DNA from: Saccharibacillus deserti
Lineage (GTDB): Bacteria; Bacillota; Bacilli; Paenibacillales; Paenibacillaceae
Reading direction: 5' to 3'
Assembly (NCBI RefSeq): GCF_013618475.1
Contig: NZ_JABJVN010000010.1
Coordinates: 62,001 to 126,000, forward strand
DNA length: 64,000 nt
In this document: one piece after another, positions 41,471 through 50,831 of the stretch
Numbering within the stretch: the stretch's first letter is position 1
Layout: every line of letters starts with the position of its first letter
Notes under the pieces: generated by a model
Told to the model about the DNA's origin: nothing
Seen by the model: the letters and a program-made list of their open reading frames with translations, nothing else
Database searches by the model: none
Position numbers and translations under genes: made by a program

Positions 41471-44374
41471 TCAGCCGCGCACGGCGCGCAGAATCTGCAG
41501 AGCTTCGGCGCAGCTGCCCGGCTTGTAGCCGGATTCCGCGTAGCGGATATTCAGATCGGGATCGAGCACGAACAAATGCGGATATTCCGTGCCCGGCGGC
41601 GGGCAGTTCTCGTTCATCCCCGCAAACGCTTCGCCGGATCGGTCGTAAGCGAAGATCGCGCCGGACGGGAGAGGCTTCGGCACGAACGGACGAATCTCTT
41701 CGGGAACGTTGAGCGAACCCGGCTGCAGGCCGGACGCGGCTGTATCGTTTCCGGCGATTCCGCTGTGAACGATAAAGACCAGCGGCACGTTCTGCGCTTC
41801 GAGCGTCTCCTTGAGCTCGCCGGCTTCGCGCAGCAGATGCCGAGTCGGTTCAAGACGGTAATCGATCCAGGCGACCAGTGCGCCGCCGCGCCCGGACAAT
41901 TCGGCGAGCGTGCGCTCCGCACCGCCCGGCAGACTCAGGAGCGAACCGCCTTCTGCTGCCGCCAGCACCGGAACCGATTCTTCCGGCTCGCGGAATACCG
42001 GTTCAAGCCCCGTTTCGCGGCCCGGTTGAATCGTGAAATAGTACAGGCGGCCCAGCACGCGGCCGTTTTGCAGACGGATTCCGGTCGTCATCCGGTAGTC
42101 GCCGGCTTCCAGCTCGAACGGAGACTCATAGACATCCTGGCGCCGAAACGGATAATTCAGCGTCGTATAGAACCCTTGCTCCAACCGGGCGAGCGTAAAA
42201 TTCTCGCGGTAGGAAGCTTCGACGGCCGGTGCGGAACGTCCGTGCGGCGCGGCGGCCGGTTCGGCTCTGCGCAGGCGCAGCGTACCGTAGACCGGCGCGC
42301 CGCTTCCCGCTTCGACATCCTTGGAATCCGCGTCGTCCTTGGACTCGGTTCCGGTCTCGATCCCGGAACCGCCTTCGGTCGGACGTTCGAGATCGATCCA
42401 ACCCGATTCAACCCAGGCCTGCGGATGCAGCGCCGCCGGATGCAGACGCGCCGGAATGCCCAAGCTGCGGCAGAGCGCGACCAGCATGATTTCGACCGAT
42501 TCACGGTCGCCGCTCTTCAAAGCGAACGTGCCGGCCGGCGAAGCTTTGCCCGGCACGGGTGTGCGATCGGGCAGGACAGTCCAGTCCGAAGCGACCTTTC
42601 CTGCCAGGCGCTGCGGATCCGCGCGGTAAGCCGTGAGGTCTTCGGGCGCGAATGCGCTGCGCAGCTGCGAGCGGTAAGGCGACAGCTTCTCCCAGCGTAC
42701 GCGGGGACCCAGTACGTAGGAAAGGAAGCGCTCGTCGATTGCACCGCTGCCTTCCCCTGCACCCGACGTTTTGGTTCCGCTTTGGATTCCCGTTTCCATG
42801 CCGGTTTCTTTGGCGGCTTCAAGCCCGCCGAGCAGATGATCGTCAAGCGTCGCCCGATCGGTATCGATCAGGTCTTTGGACGTCAGGCTCTCCAGCAGCC
42901 GCAGCGGCCACTCGCCGAGGCGCGGCGTGTGCTCTTCCAGAAACGCCTCGATCTCCCCGATATTGCCCCGGGCATCGCCCAGTACCTTGAAAACGCGCGC
43001 TGCGTCCAATCCGAGCCGATCGGCCAGAACCGCCGATTCTGCCTCGCCGGCAAAGCCCGCTTCGAAAGCGGCGCGAATCCGCTCGCCTTCCGCGGTCCGG
43101 CTCCGGTGCCGGGCAAACTTCTCTTCCGGCAGCGGCTCTTCGGCCGCACCGGCCCGCTCCGGCGGCGGTGTCAGTTCGAAATCGACGCGGCCCGAAGGCT
43201 GCCCGCTTTGCGACAGGGTCAGTTCCACGCGCTCCGCGGCAGCTTCTTCCGCCGAATCGGCGAGGTTCGTCGGCTTGACAGCCCGGCTTCCGTATACGAT
43301 CGCTTCATCCCAGCTTCCGCTGCGGGCTGCGCGCACCACCAGATCTCCGAAACCCGTCACGAAGCGGACCATGCCCGCTTCATCCGTACGCATCGAAGCC
43401 ATCGGATGAAGCTCGGCATAATTGTACAGCTGGAACTGGACATCGGCTCCCGCAGCCGGGCTGCCGGCTTCGTCCGTCACGCGAACTTCAAGCGTCCGTA
43501 CCGGCGCATAATTCGCCAGCAGATTGATCTCGGTATGCACGCCGTCGCCGTGCGTGACCGGTTCCGGTCCGGCGTAGCCCGCCGGCACGCGCGTGTGGAC
43601 GAGCATGGCCCGGCGCGCCGGGCCGTCGAACCAGCCCCGGTCGAGCGCCGGTTCCGGCTCGCAGGCGCCGATAAAGTGCCACGCTCCGTCCGCCCAGGCT
43701 TCGACCCAGGCATGGTTGTCGTCCACATGCGCCCAGCGCGGCGTGTAACACTGGCGCGCCGGAATGCCGATACTGCGCAGCGCGGCCGTGGCAAGCGTCG
43801 ATTCTTCGCCGCAGCGTCCCTTTGCGCTGCGGATCATGCCGAGCGGCGAGATCGTACGGGCATCGCTGCCGGTATAGGTCGCTTTTTCGTAACACCAGTA
43901 ATTGGTCTCCAGCACGGCATCGGACATCGACAACGCGCGTACCCGATCCCGCAGCTCCCCGGCGATTTCGTCCCGATAATTTTCGATACGTTCGTTATTG
44001 ATCCGGGGAGGCAGCACATAATGCAGAAACAGATCATCCGGCACCGAAGCTCCCCAAGGCATATCTTCGCGCATCCGCAGAGCCTGCCGGACATGGGTCA
44101 GGAACAGCTCGCCGTCGTAATCCGCCAGATCGTTGATCGGCATATGCGCATACAGGAATTCGAGTGCCAACTGTTCCTGTTCGCTCAGCGGCCCGGCGAA
44201 TACGCCGAAGCATTCTTTTTCCCGCGCGGCCGCAAGCTTTCTTTGCGCTTCGAACGCGGCCGAAATCGCCTGCATGCGCGGCGCGTCCAGCGAAAACGGA
44301 TAGATCTCTTCGCCGGTCAAGCCGTTTCCTTCTTGTTCGGGCTCCCGTTCAATCCTGCTCTCGTCCGTTTGCAT
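41471..44374 (-). CDS. Large transglutaminase-fold protein with C-terminal thioredoxin-like domain
   Basis: A 967-residue protein without signal peptide. Around residues 130-250 is a transglutaminase-like core with Cys188 (SAKGRCGEESTLATAAL), His221 (HVDDNHAWVEAW) and an acidic residue near GACEPEPALD. A beta-sandwich segment follows (about 270-350). A second, degenerate transglutaminase-like part is near 610-650 (SGDRESVEIMLVALCRSLGI, then HPQAWVESGW), where the Cys is missing. The C-terminus (about 805-965) looks thioredoxin- or redoxin-like (LVAWIDYRLEPTRHLLREAG, HLFVLDPDLNIRYAESGY). Transglutaminase folds include proteases and peptide:N-glycanases. It starts 6 bases after the CBM9-like gene with GGAAGGAG, in a glycosidase operon. 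Function not established. Confidence 0.8.
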   Translation of the reverse strand: MQTDESRIEREPEQEGNGLTGEEIYPFSLDAPRMQAISAAFEAQRKLAAAREKECFGVFAGPLSEQEQLALEFLYAHMPINDLADYDGELFLTHVRQALRMREDMPWGASVPDDLFLHYVLPPRINNERIENYRDEIAGELRDRVRALSMSDAVLETNYWCYEKATYTGSDARTISPLGMIRSAKGRCGEESTLATAALRSIGIPARQCYTPRWAHVDDNHAWVEAWADGAWHFIGACEPEPALDRGWFDGPARRAMLVHTRVPAGYAGPEPVTHGDGVHTEINLLANYAPVRTLEVRVTDEAGSPAAGADVQFQLYNYAELHPMASMRTDEAGMVRFVTGFGDLVVRAARSGSWDEAIVYGSRAVKPTNLADSAEEAAAERVELTLSQSGQPSGRVDFELTPPPERAGAAEEPLPEEKFARHRSRTAEGERIRAAFEAGFAGEAESAVLADRLGLDAARVFKVLGDARGNIGEIEAFLEEHTPRLGEWPLRLLESLTSKDLIDTDRATLDDHLLGGLEAAKETGMETGIQSGTKTSGAGEGSGAIDERFLSYVLGPRVRWEKLSPYRSQLRSAFAPEDLTAYRADPQRLAGKVASDWTVLPDRTPVPGKASPAGTFALKSGDRESVEIMLVALCRSLGIPARLHPAALHPQAWVESGWIDLERPTEGGSGIETGTESKDDADSKDVEAGSGAPVYGTLRLRRAEPAAAPHGRSAPAVEASYRENFTLARLEQGFYTTLNYPFRRQDVYESPFELEAGDYRMTTGIRLQNGRVLGRLYYFTIQPGRETGLEPVFREPEESVPVLAAAEGGSLLSLPGGAERTLAELSGRGGALVAWIDYRLEPTRHLLREAGELKETLEAQNVPLVFIVHSGIAGNDTAASGLQPGSLNVPEEIRPFVPKPLPSGAIFAYDRSGEAFAGMNENCPPPGTEYPHLFVLDPDLNIRYAESGYKPGSCAEALQILRAVRG

Positions 44375-44380
44375 ATCCGT

Positions 44381-45427
44381 TCACTCCTTCCACAGTTTGC
44401 CGTCTTCGCGTATCCAATAGGCCGCGCTGCCGTCCGCAGACGGGAGCCGCATACGGAACGAATGCTTCGTCGTTTCGATCGAAAGTCCTTGTCCGTCCAA
44501 AGCCGCAAGTTCCTTGTCCGCATCGCCGTCTTCCAGCAGCGGAGCCAGCCCGGGCGCAAAGCTCCCCGAACGCTCGTACAGATTGCGCTGGCGGTAATAC
44601 AATCGTCTCAGTTTCCATTTTACCGTCTCGTCCGCCGGCAGCCCGAACGTCTCCGCCTCGCCTTCTCCGGCAAAATGCACAAATCCCCACATCTCCGGAT
44701 AGTGCATATTGACGACGCCCTGCGGCGACCAGACCCAGTTGTCTTCCGGATAAGGACGATCGGTCTGCGGATTGATCCGTTTGCGATATTCGCCGTTCTC
44801 CTTGTCCACCTGCCACTGTACCCTGGAGAAGTTGACGCGCCAGTACTGCCCGGCTTCCGGCGGCTTCTGGCCTTCGGCACATTCGCGCAAGATCTTCCAC
44901 GGCATCGCGACTTCCACGCTCCAGCTTCGATTTTCCGCGGAAGGGTCGTTCAGCCTGCCGTCGATATGTACCGCCGTGCGCAGTCCGCGGATATCCCAAC
45001 CGTTAATAGGAGGGCCGCCGTCCCGGTAAGGGGTGACCAGCATCAGATCCCAGACCGTATTCAGCGCATTGATCTCGAATTCGTAATACTGGTGGCTGTC
45101 TCCGTCCGGGTCGATAAAAATTTCGAAGTCGTTGTCGTAAAAAATAACGGATTCGCGCTCGGTGAGCGTCGCCCAGATCTCGTCTTCTTCAAGCTGCGCC
45201 CCGATATAGAAATACTCGTCGTCCCACAGCATCTTCGCCCGCGTCAATTTGCCCGGCCGGGGCTTGACGTCGCCTTCGATATCGACGAAGCTTTCCGTCC
45301 AAGGCGCATTTGCCCAGAACGGCTTGTCGAGCCTCCCGTCCAATTCAAGCTTGCCCGGGGCCCGTCCGCATACGTAAGAACGCGGTGCAAAGTCAATCGC
45401 CGGTTCCGGCATTCCGCCAAGATTCAT
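44381..45427 (-). CDS. CBM9-like carbohydrate-binding protein
   Basis: A 348-residue protein similar to carbohydrate-binding family 9-like proteins. Visible segments are LDGRLDKPFWANAPWTESFV, KMLWDDEYFYIGAQLEEDEI, FIDPDGDSHQYYEFEINALN, and WSVEVAMPWKIL, all typical of that beta-sandwich. No signal peptide is present, so it would act in the cytoplasm, which is odd for a pure binding module. The C-terminal part (YYRQRNLYERSG on) may be a separate helical region. The start ATG at 45427 has GGAGGAGG. It sits between GH29 and the transglutaminase-fold gene, with translation probably coupled to the latter. Confidence 0.85.
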   Translation of the reverse strand: MNLGGMPEPAIDFAPRSYVCGRAPGKLELDGRLDKPFWANAPWTESFVDIEGDVKPRPGKLTRAKMLWDDEYFYIGAQLEEDEIWATLTERESVIFYDNDFEIFIDPDGDSHQYYEFEINALNTVWDLMLVTPYRDGGPPINGWDIRGLRTAVHIDGRLNDPSAENRSWSVEVAMPWKILRECAEGQKPPEAGQYWRVNFSRVQWQVDKENGEYRKRINPQTDRPYPEDNWVWSPQGVVNMHYPEMWGFVHFAGEGEAETFGLPADETVKWKLRRLYYRQRNLYERSGSFAPGLAPLLEDGDADKELAALDGQGLSIETTKHSFRMRLPSADGSAAYWIREDGKLWKE

Positions 45428-45529
45428 CTGTTTTCCTCCTCCGCTTCGATCCCTTGCGTACAAAAAGCGGCGGCGCTCCCGCTTCCGGTGCTTTCCGCCG
45501 CTTTGCGGCTGCCTGCTGCTTATTCCCCT

Positions 45530-46930
45530 CTAGTTCAGACGCACGGCCAGCGCGATCGGCGTTTCGCCTGCGCGGATCGAATCCGGCAGCGTCACGCTTA
45601 GGCCCGATTCGGTCCGGCGCAGCGCAAGTTCGCCTTCGGTTCCCAGCAGAGCGGCCCCCCGGAACTCGCCGCTGACCGGAAGCTCAAGTTCCGCTCCTAC
45701 CGCTTCGCCTTCCGCGTACAGCCGAATCGCATAGACCGTATCTCCTTTGCGCGTAAACTGGATCTTTTGGTCCGCCGATGCGTAAGGTTCGCAGATCCGC
45801 GTACCGTAGATCGCTTCGCCATGGATACGAAGCCAGGCACCAAGCCCTTTCATGCCTTGAATCGCCGCGGCCGGCAGACGGCCGTCCGGCTGCGGACCGA
45901 CGTTGAGCGCCAGATTCCCGCCTTTGGCTACGATCTCGACCAGCAGATGCACCAGCTCCCGCACGCTTTTGTACCGATCTTCATAATTGAAGGAAAAAGA
46001 AGTGCCCATCGTGATACAGCTTTCCCACGGCACGTTCAACGGACGTTCCGGCAGCGTCTGTTCCGGCGTGATCAGATTCTCGTACGCCCCGCCTACGGTC
46101 CGGTCGGCGCTGAGCAGCCACGGCTGATGTTCCCTGCGGATCTTGTCGACCAGTTCGCCCAGCCGGATATCCTGTCCGCTGCGCTCGTTCACCCAACCGG
46201 CATCCAGCCACAGCATATCGATCCGGCCGTACCGGGTCATAAGTTCCGTAATCTGCTCATGCGTGAACTTGACGAACTTTTCCCACAGCCACGGATACGC
46301 CGCGGGATCGTACGAAGGGCCGCGCCACATCTTCTCGCCCCGCTCCATCCCCGGCGCCCAATAATCCGGCGTATGCCAGTCGGCTTTGGAGAAGTACGCC
46401 GAGATTGCCAGCCCCCTCGAGCGGAAAGCGTCAAACAGATTTCGGCAGATATCCGCATATTTGTGCCGATGAAACGGCGTATCCGGCCCCGTAATCCGGT
46501 AATCCGTCGTATGTGTGTCCCACATGCAGAACCCGTCGTGATGTTTGGTCGTGAAGGTCAGGTATTTGAATCCGCCTTCGGCAGCCAGATCGGCCCACAG
46601 TTCCGGCTGGAAGCGGATCGGATTAAACGTTTTGTTGAGGTCGAAATATTCCCGTTTCAATTCTTCGCCTTCGACGCCCCAATCGATACAGTCTCTCGCC
46701 CAATCGGCATCCCCGTCGCTCAGCGCCCAAGACTCGACGACGCCGAGCTGCGAATAAGGACCCCAGTGCATCATCAAGCCAAGCTTCTGGTCTTTGAACC
46801 ATTCCAACCGTTCCAGCAGCAGCGGATCTTCGGGTTTCACCCATTCGTCTTCGCTGCTGTAATTGTGCACACCCTCATGGACAACCGGTTCCGCCTCCCG
46901 TGTGTCTTCCGCCATTTTCGCTTCCGTCAT
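45530..46930 (-). CDS. GH29 alpha-L-fucosidase
   Basis: A 466-residue retaining alpha-L-fucosidase. Family signs are GLMMHWGPYSQLGVVESW, TFTTKHHDGFCMWDT, and the nucleophile D243 in DMLWLDAGW; the C-terminal beta domain contains GGNLALNVGPQPDGRLP. No signal peptide, so it removes fucose from imported glycans. The start is ATG at 46930 after AAGGAGGAG; an in-frame extension to 47002 overlaps a hairpin and is rejected. It follows the solute-binding protein gene with a leaky terminator between. GH29 specificity (broad or branched-only) cannot be read by eye. Confidence 0.93.
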   Translation of the reverse strand: MTEAKMAEDTREAEPVVHEGVHNYSSEDEWVKPEDPLLLERLEWFKDQKLGLMMHWGPYSQLGVVESWALSDGDADWARDCIDWGVEGEELKREYFDLNKTFNPIRFQPELWADLAAEGGFKYLTFTTKHHDGFCMWDTHTTDYRITGPDTPFHRHKYADICRNLFDAFRSRGLAISAYFSKADWHTPDYWAPGMERGEKMWRGPSYDPAAYPWLWEKFVKFTHEQITELMTRYGRIDMLWLDAGWVNERSGQDIRLGELVDKIRREHQPWLLSADRTVGGAYENLITPEQTLPERPLNVPWESCITMGTSFSFNYEDRYKSVRELVHLLVEIVAKGGNLALNVGPQPDGRLPAAAIQGMKGLGAWLRIHGEAIYGTRICEPYASADQKIQFTRKGDTVYAIRLYAEGEAVGAELELPVSGEFRGAALLGTEGELALRRTESGLSVTLPDSIRAGETPIALAVRLN

Positions 46931-46983
46931 AGGCTCCTCCTTCTCGAATCTTCCCTTCGTCTGCCCGTCCATAACAAAGGGCG

Positions 46984-47012
46984 AAAAACGAAGGCGGTTC
47001 AAGCCGCTTCGT
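46984..47012 (-). terminator. Intra-operon terminator/attenuator after the binding-protein gene
   Basis: Minus strand hairpin CGAAGCGGC-TTGAA-CCGCCTTCG followed by TTTTT, inside a longer GGGCGAAGGACG...CGCCC repeat. It would lower expression of the enzymes relative to the binding protein. Confidence 0.75.
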
Positions 47013-47058
47013 CCTTCGCCCTGCTGCTTACTGCCTGGGCGAGACGCCGTTTATCCGA

Positions 47059-48663
47059 TTACTGCGCGTTCTCGCTGTTCCATTGGTCGTACGCTTCCTG
47101 ATAAATTTCCACGATGCGGTCGCTGCCCATCTTTTTGAGCTGCGCCACGTAGCTGTCCCAGTTGCTGAGCGGCTCCTGGCCGGTCACGAATTTCGCTTCC
47201 ATCTGTTCCACGTACGTATTCAGATCGGACAGCAGCGCGGACACTTCGGTCTGTGCGTCGTTGGTCAGATACACGTTCGGGAAAGGAATCTTGGCGATCG
47301 GCACCAGTTTCTCTTCGTTCTGTTTCACGACCCAATCTTCGACTTCGCTGCGCAGGCCGTTGGTAAGATCGGGAATGTTGACGCCCGGCGTCACGATTCC
47401 GTAGTTCGGAGTCAAAGTCGCCCGATATTCTTCGCGGTCGCCGCCGCCCGGTACATCGAGGTATTTTTTCTCGTGTGTCGCTTCGTCGACGTAGTCCCAC
47501 ATCTTGCCGCGGGGTCCCTGCGTCCAGAGCGTCGCGCCGTCGTAGCCGTATTGATAATCGATCCAGCGCATGCTGGCTTCCGGGTTCGGATTGGTCGCCG
47601 TAATGGCGAAGGTTCCGTTGGAAGACATGCCCGGGTGCTTGCCGTAAACCGGCGTATCCGCGATTTCGCTGCTGACCGGCGTCATCATCGGATCCTGCAT
47701 CGTTTCTTCGGTTCCGCCAAGCGTGAAGTACGGATAGAAGTCGCTGAACAGCGCCAATTGGTCTTTTGCGCCTTTCGCTTTCTTCTGCTCATCCGTCTGC
47801 GAGAACGTCTCGTGATCCAGCAGATCTTCGTTCCAAAGTTTGTTTAGGAACGTCAGATAGCTTTTGTATCCTTCTTCCTGCGGCGTGTAGTGGACTTTGC
47901 CTTCTTTATCCGCGTAGTACACTTCGTTGTACATGCCCCAGAAGCCGAGGAAGTACATGCGCAGATCATCCAGCTTGACCGAAGTCAGCGGGATTTCGTC
48001 GGCTTTTCCGTTTCCGTTCGGATCTTCCGTTTTGACTTTTTTCAGGTAAGCGTACAGCTCGTCGGTCGTTTTCGGTTCTTCTACGCCGAGCTTTTCCAGG
48101 AATTCGCCGTTGTACCACATCGGACCGCGGTACCAGACCGCTGTCGTATCGATAAACGGCAGCGCATAGATATGACCGTCCGTCGTGGTGACCGACTTGC
48201 GCACATTCGGATTCTCGTCGAGGATCTTTTTGAGGTTGGGCGCGTAATTGTCGATCAGGTCTTCCAGCGGAAGAAGCTGACCCTGCGTGCCGTAGCTGAC
48301 TTGTTCGGCCGGCGTAATGTCCGCTGCGTACAGAATGTCGGGCAGATCGCCGCTGGCGAAGACCAGATTCTTCTTCGTCGGGAAGCTGTCGATCGGCGCG
48401 GTTTGGAATTCGATCTTGATATTGGACAGTTTTTCCATTTCCTGAATAACGGGCATCGTTTCCCACGGCGCCATATCGGCGCTCGGCGCGAATACGCTCA
48501 GCGTAATCGGCTTTTCGACGATCGGGAACCCGTCTTTGCTCACGCTTGCCCCTGTTTCCGCCGCCGGCTCCGTCGATCCTCCGGATTGACACGCGGATGC
48601 AAGCATGGACACCAGCAGAAGTCCGGACAGCGCGGCTGCCCCTTTTTTACGACCCATTTTCAT
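47059..48663 (-). CDS. Lpl-type ABC transporter substrate-binding lipoprotein
   Basis: A 534-residue extracellular binding protein of the large LplA/YtcQ type. The lipoprotein signal ends LLLVSMLASACQSG, and body segments include NIKIEFQTAPIDSFPTKKNL, DGHIYALPFIDTTAVWYRGP, and GTFAITATNPNPEASMRWID. The start is ATG at 48663, 8 bases after GGAGG; a TTG two codons earlier is less well spaced. It follows two Lpl-type permeases and precedes the glycosidases. This importer group takes up complex oligosaccharides; here a fucosylated or GlcNAc-containing glycan is suggested by the enzymes. Confidence 0.93.
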   Translation of the reverse strand: MKMGRKKGAAALSGLLLVSMLASACQSGGSTEPAAETGASVSKDGFPIVEKPITLSVFAPSADMAPWETMPVIQEMEKLSNIKIEFQTAPIDSFPTKKNLVFASGDLPDILYAADITPAEQVSYGTQGQLLPLEDLIDNYAPNLKKILDENPNVRKSVTTTDGHIYALPFIDTTAVWYRGPMWYNGEFLEKLGVEEPKTTDELYAYLKKVKTEDPNGNGKADEIPLTSVKLDDLRMYFLGFWGMYNEVYYADKEGKVHYTPQEEGYKSYLTFLNKLWNEDLLDHETFSQTDEQKKAKGAKDQLALFSDFYPYFTLGGTEETMQDPMMTPVSSEIADTPVYGKHPGMSSNGTFAITATNPNPEASMRWIDYQYGYDGATLWTQGPRGKMWDYVDEATHEKKYLDVPGGGDREEYRATLTPNYGIVTPGVNIPDLTNGLRSEVEDWVVKQNEEKLVPIAKIPFPNVYLTNDAQTEVSALLSDLNTYVEQMEAKFVTGQEPLSNWDSYVAQLKKMGSDRIVEIYQEAYDQWNSENAQ

Positions 48664-48717
48664 ATCCAAATCCTCCCCTTTTTTCTGAATGGCTTACGGA
48701 CATACTCTATGGCAAGA

Positions 48718-49623
48718 TCATCCCTTGACGGAACCGATCATGACACCTTGCACAAAATAACGCTGCAGGAACGGATAGACCGCAATAATCGGCAGGGTCG
48801 CGACAATAATGACGGCGTATTTGACCAGCGCGGCGACTTCGGCTTTGTTATTGAGCGAAGTGGCCATCGAGGCATCGACCGTACCGGCCTGTGCCGACAT
48901 TTCCTGCAGAACGAGAATCTGGCGCAGCACCAGCTGGAGCGGATATTTTTCCTGCTGATTCAGGTAGATCATCGCGGAGAAGTAATTGTTCCAGTGTCCG
49001 ACGCCGAAAAAGAGAGCCATGACGGCAATGAGCGCGGTGGACAGCGGCAGGATAATCCGGAAGTACAACCTGAAGTTGCTGCATCCGTCGATCTCCGCCG
49101 CTTCCTGAAGTTCCCTCGGAATGGAAGACTGGAAAAAGGTGCGGCAGACAATCAGGTTCCAGACCGAAGTTGCCCCCGGCAGAATCAGCGCCCACATACT
49201 GTCGACAAGGCCCAGATTTCGAACGACCAGATAAGTCGGAACCAGTCCGCCGCCGAAGAACATCGTGACGATGAACAAAATCATGAACAGATTGCGCCCG
49301 ACGAAATCTCTGCGGCTGAGCGCATAAGCGGCGGGCAGCGTCACGATCAGATTGACCAGCGTACCGACGACGGTATAGATGACCGTGTTCAGGTAACCGT
49401 TCCAGATGCTCGAGTCCTGGAAGACCCGCCGGTAGCCTTCGAACGTAATGTCTTTGGGCAGCAGCCACATTTCGCCAGCAGCCACAATCGTCGGATTGCT
49501 GATCGAGGCGCTTAGAATGTAGATGAGCGGATAGGCGACGATAACAAGCGCCACCGTCAGCAGCAAATAAACAAAAGCGAGAAAGATTTTATCCTGCCTG
49601 GTTTCCTTGATCGAGCTGATCAT
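48718..49623 (-). CDS. Lpl-type carbohydrate ABC permease (LplC-like)
   Basis: A 301-residue membrane permease, with six hydrophobic segments beginning at FLAFVYLLLTVALVIVAYPL. The EAA loop is LQEAAEIDGCSNFRLYFRII (about 195-215) and GSVKG closes the C-terminus, as usual for this subgroup. The start ATG at 49623 has AGGAGGGA. It lies between the LplB-like permease and the binding-protein gene. It should form the channel with LplB; the ATPase must come from elsewhere (MsmX-like, inferred). Confidence 0.93.
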   Translation of the reverse strand: MISSIKETRQDKIFLAFVYLLLTVALVIVAYPLIYILSASISNPTIVAAGEMWLLPKDITFEGYRRVFQDSSIWNGYLNTVIYTVVGTLVNLIVTLPAAYALSRRDFVGRNLFMILFIVTMFFGGGLVPTYLVVRNLGLVDSMWALILPGATSVWNLIVCRTFFQSSIPRELQEAAEIDGCSNFRLYFRIILPLSTALIAVMALFFGVGHWNNYFSAMIYLNQQEKYPLQLVLRQILVLQEMSAQAGTVDASMATSLNNKAEVAALVKYAVIIVATLPIIAVYPFLQRYFVQGVMIGSVKG

Positions 49624-49659
49624 TCTGCATCCCTCCTTTTCTTCTGCCGAAATCCCGTA

Positions 49660-50619
49660 TTACCACAAACTGTTCTCGCTTGTCCGCCTTACGACCTGGT
49701 TGACGACGATCAGCAGAACCGCGTTGACGATCGAGTTGAACAATCCGACCGCCGTGGAATAGCTGTACTGGGCTTCCAGCAGACCCGTCCGGTATACGGA
49801 AGTCGCGATGACGTCGGAAGCTTCCATATTGAGCGGATTTTGCAGCAGCAGGATTTTCTCGTAACCGACTCCGAGCAGACCGCCCATATTCAAGATCAGC
49901 AGAATGGTGATCGTCGGAATGATGACCGGGAAATTGATATGCCGGATCCGCTGCAGTCTCGAAGCTCCGTCGAGAATGGCGGCTTCGTGCAGCCCGGGAT
50001 CCACGGCGGTCAGGGCCGCCAGATAGATAATCGTGCCCCAGCCTGTCGCCTGCCAGACATCGGACAGCACATAGACCGTTTTGAACCAGCGCGGATCGGT
50101 CAGAAAGCTCGGCGGCGTGATGCCGACCGCTTCGAGCAGATTGATGATCATCCCTGTAGACGGAGTCAGGAAGGTGATGATCATACCGGCCATGACGACC
50201 ATCGAGATAAAGTGCGGCGCGTATGTAACGGTTTGAACGGTTTTTTTGAACGGTCCGGTCTTCAGCTCATTGAAAGCCAAAGCCAGAAGGATCGGCAGCG
50301 GGAATCCGATCAGCAGTCCATATACGCTGATACTGAGGGTGTTCCACATCAGATCCCAGAAATAGTAGGATTCGAAGAACCGGGTGAAATGATCGAAGCC
50401 TACCCATTTGCTCTCCGCCATGCCCAATGCGGGAATGTAATTTTTGAAAGCGATCTGGATGCCGTACATCGGCACGTAGTTGAAGATAATGACGGTCAAG
50501 AGCGCGGGAGCCATGAAAATGTAGAGCTGCCAATTTCGCGCGATTTTCTTTAGAAGTTTTCCTTTGCGTTTGGCCGGAACTTCCGGGTTCAACACGGCTT
50601 TTGCATTTTCGTGCATCAT
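49660..50619 (-). CDS. Lpl-type carbohydrate ABC permease (LplB-like)
   Basis: A 319-residue permease and first gene of the operon. Typical segments are WQLYIFMAPALLTVIIFNYV, GIQIAFKNYIPALGM, GWGTIIYLAALTAVDPGLHE with AAILDGASRLQRIRHINFPV (EAA loop), and VVNQVVRRTSENSLW at the end. The start is ATG at 50619 with GAGGGAG upstream; an in-frame GTG at 50628 is too close to the site. It is preceded by a promoter at 50832-50860 and a possible cre site, so the leader is about 200 bases. Confidence 0.92.
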   Translation of the reverse strand: MMHENAKAVLNPEVPAKRKGKLLKKIARNWQLYIFMAPALLTVIIFNYVPMYGIQIAFKNYIPALGMAESKWVGFDHFTRFFESYYFWDLMWNTLSISVYGLLIGFPLPILLALAFNELKTGPFKKTVQTVTYAPHFISMVVMAGMIITFLTPSTGMIINLLEAVGITPPSFLTDPRWFKTVYVLSDVWQATGWGTIIYLAALTAVDPGLHEAAILDGASRLQRIRHINFPVIIPTITILLILNMGGLLGVGYEKILLLQNPLNMEASDVIATSVYRTGLLEAQYSYSTAVGLFNSIVNAVLLIVVNQVVRRTSENSLW

Positions 50620-50777
50620 CGTCTTCACTCCCTCGTTTTAATGTACGCATATCAGGTAGAAGTAACAGGAAAGTCATATTACCTGACAAGCATTCTGATT
50701 CCTCCCACTTCCCTCCCGTACGTCAAATCTCTGCCGCAGCCGGCCTTGCGGCTTGCAAAGCGAAAGGATCAACTTTT

Positions 50778-50792
50778 TGTAAGCATTTCCAT
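50778..50792 (-). promoter_or_regulatory. Weak candidate cre site in the operon leader
   Basis: Minus strand ATGGAAATGCTTACA agrees with the broader cre consensus WTGNAARCGNWWWCA except for one base (T for C). It lies about 40 bases downstream of the promoter, a position compatible with roadblock repression. Confidence 0.4.
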
Positions 50793-50831
50793 TCGCTTGA
50801 CTCCGCGTTTCGTGTCTTTGGGTTTACAGCG

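Noticed and set aside
41429-45601. A 1390-codon open frame on the plus strand
   Set aside because: It is fully antisense to the TGase-fold, CBM9-like and GH29 genes, whose families are clear. High GC with few stops explains it; it is Arg-rich and has no ribosome site.
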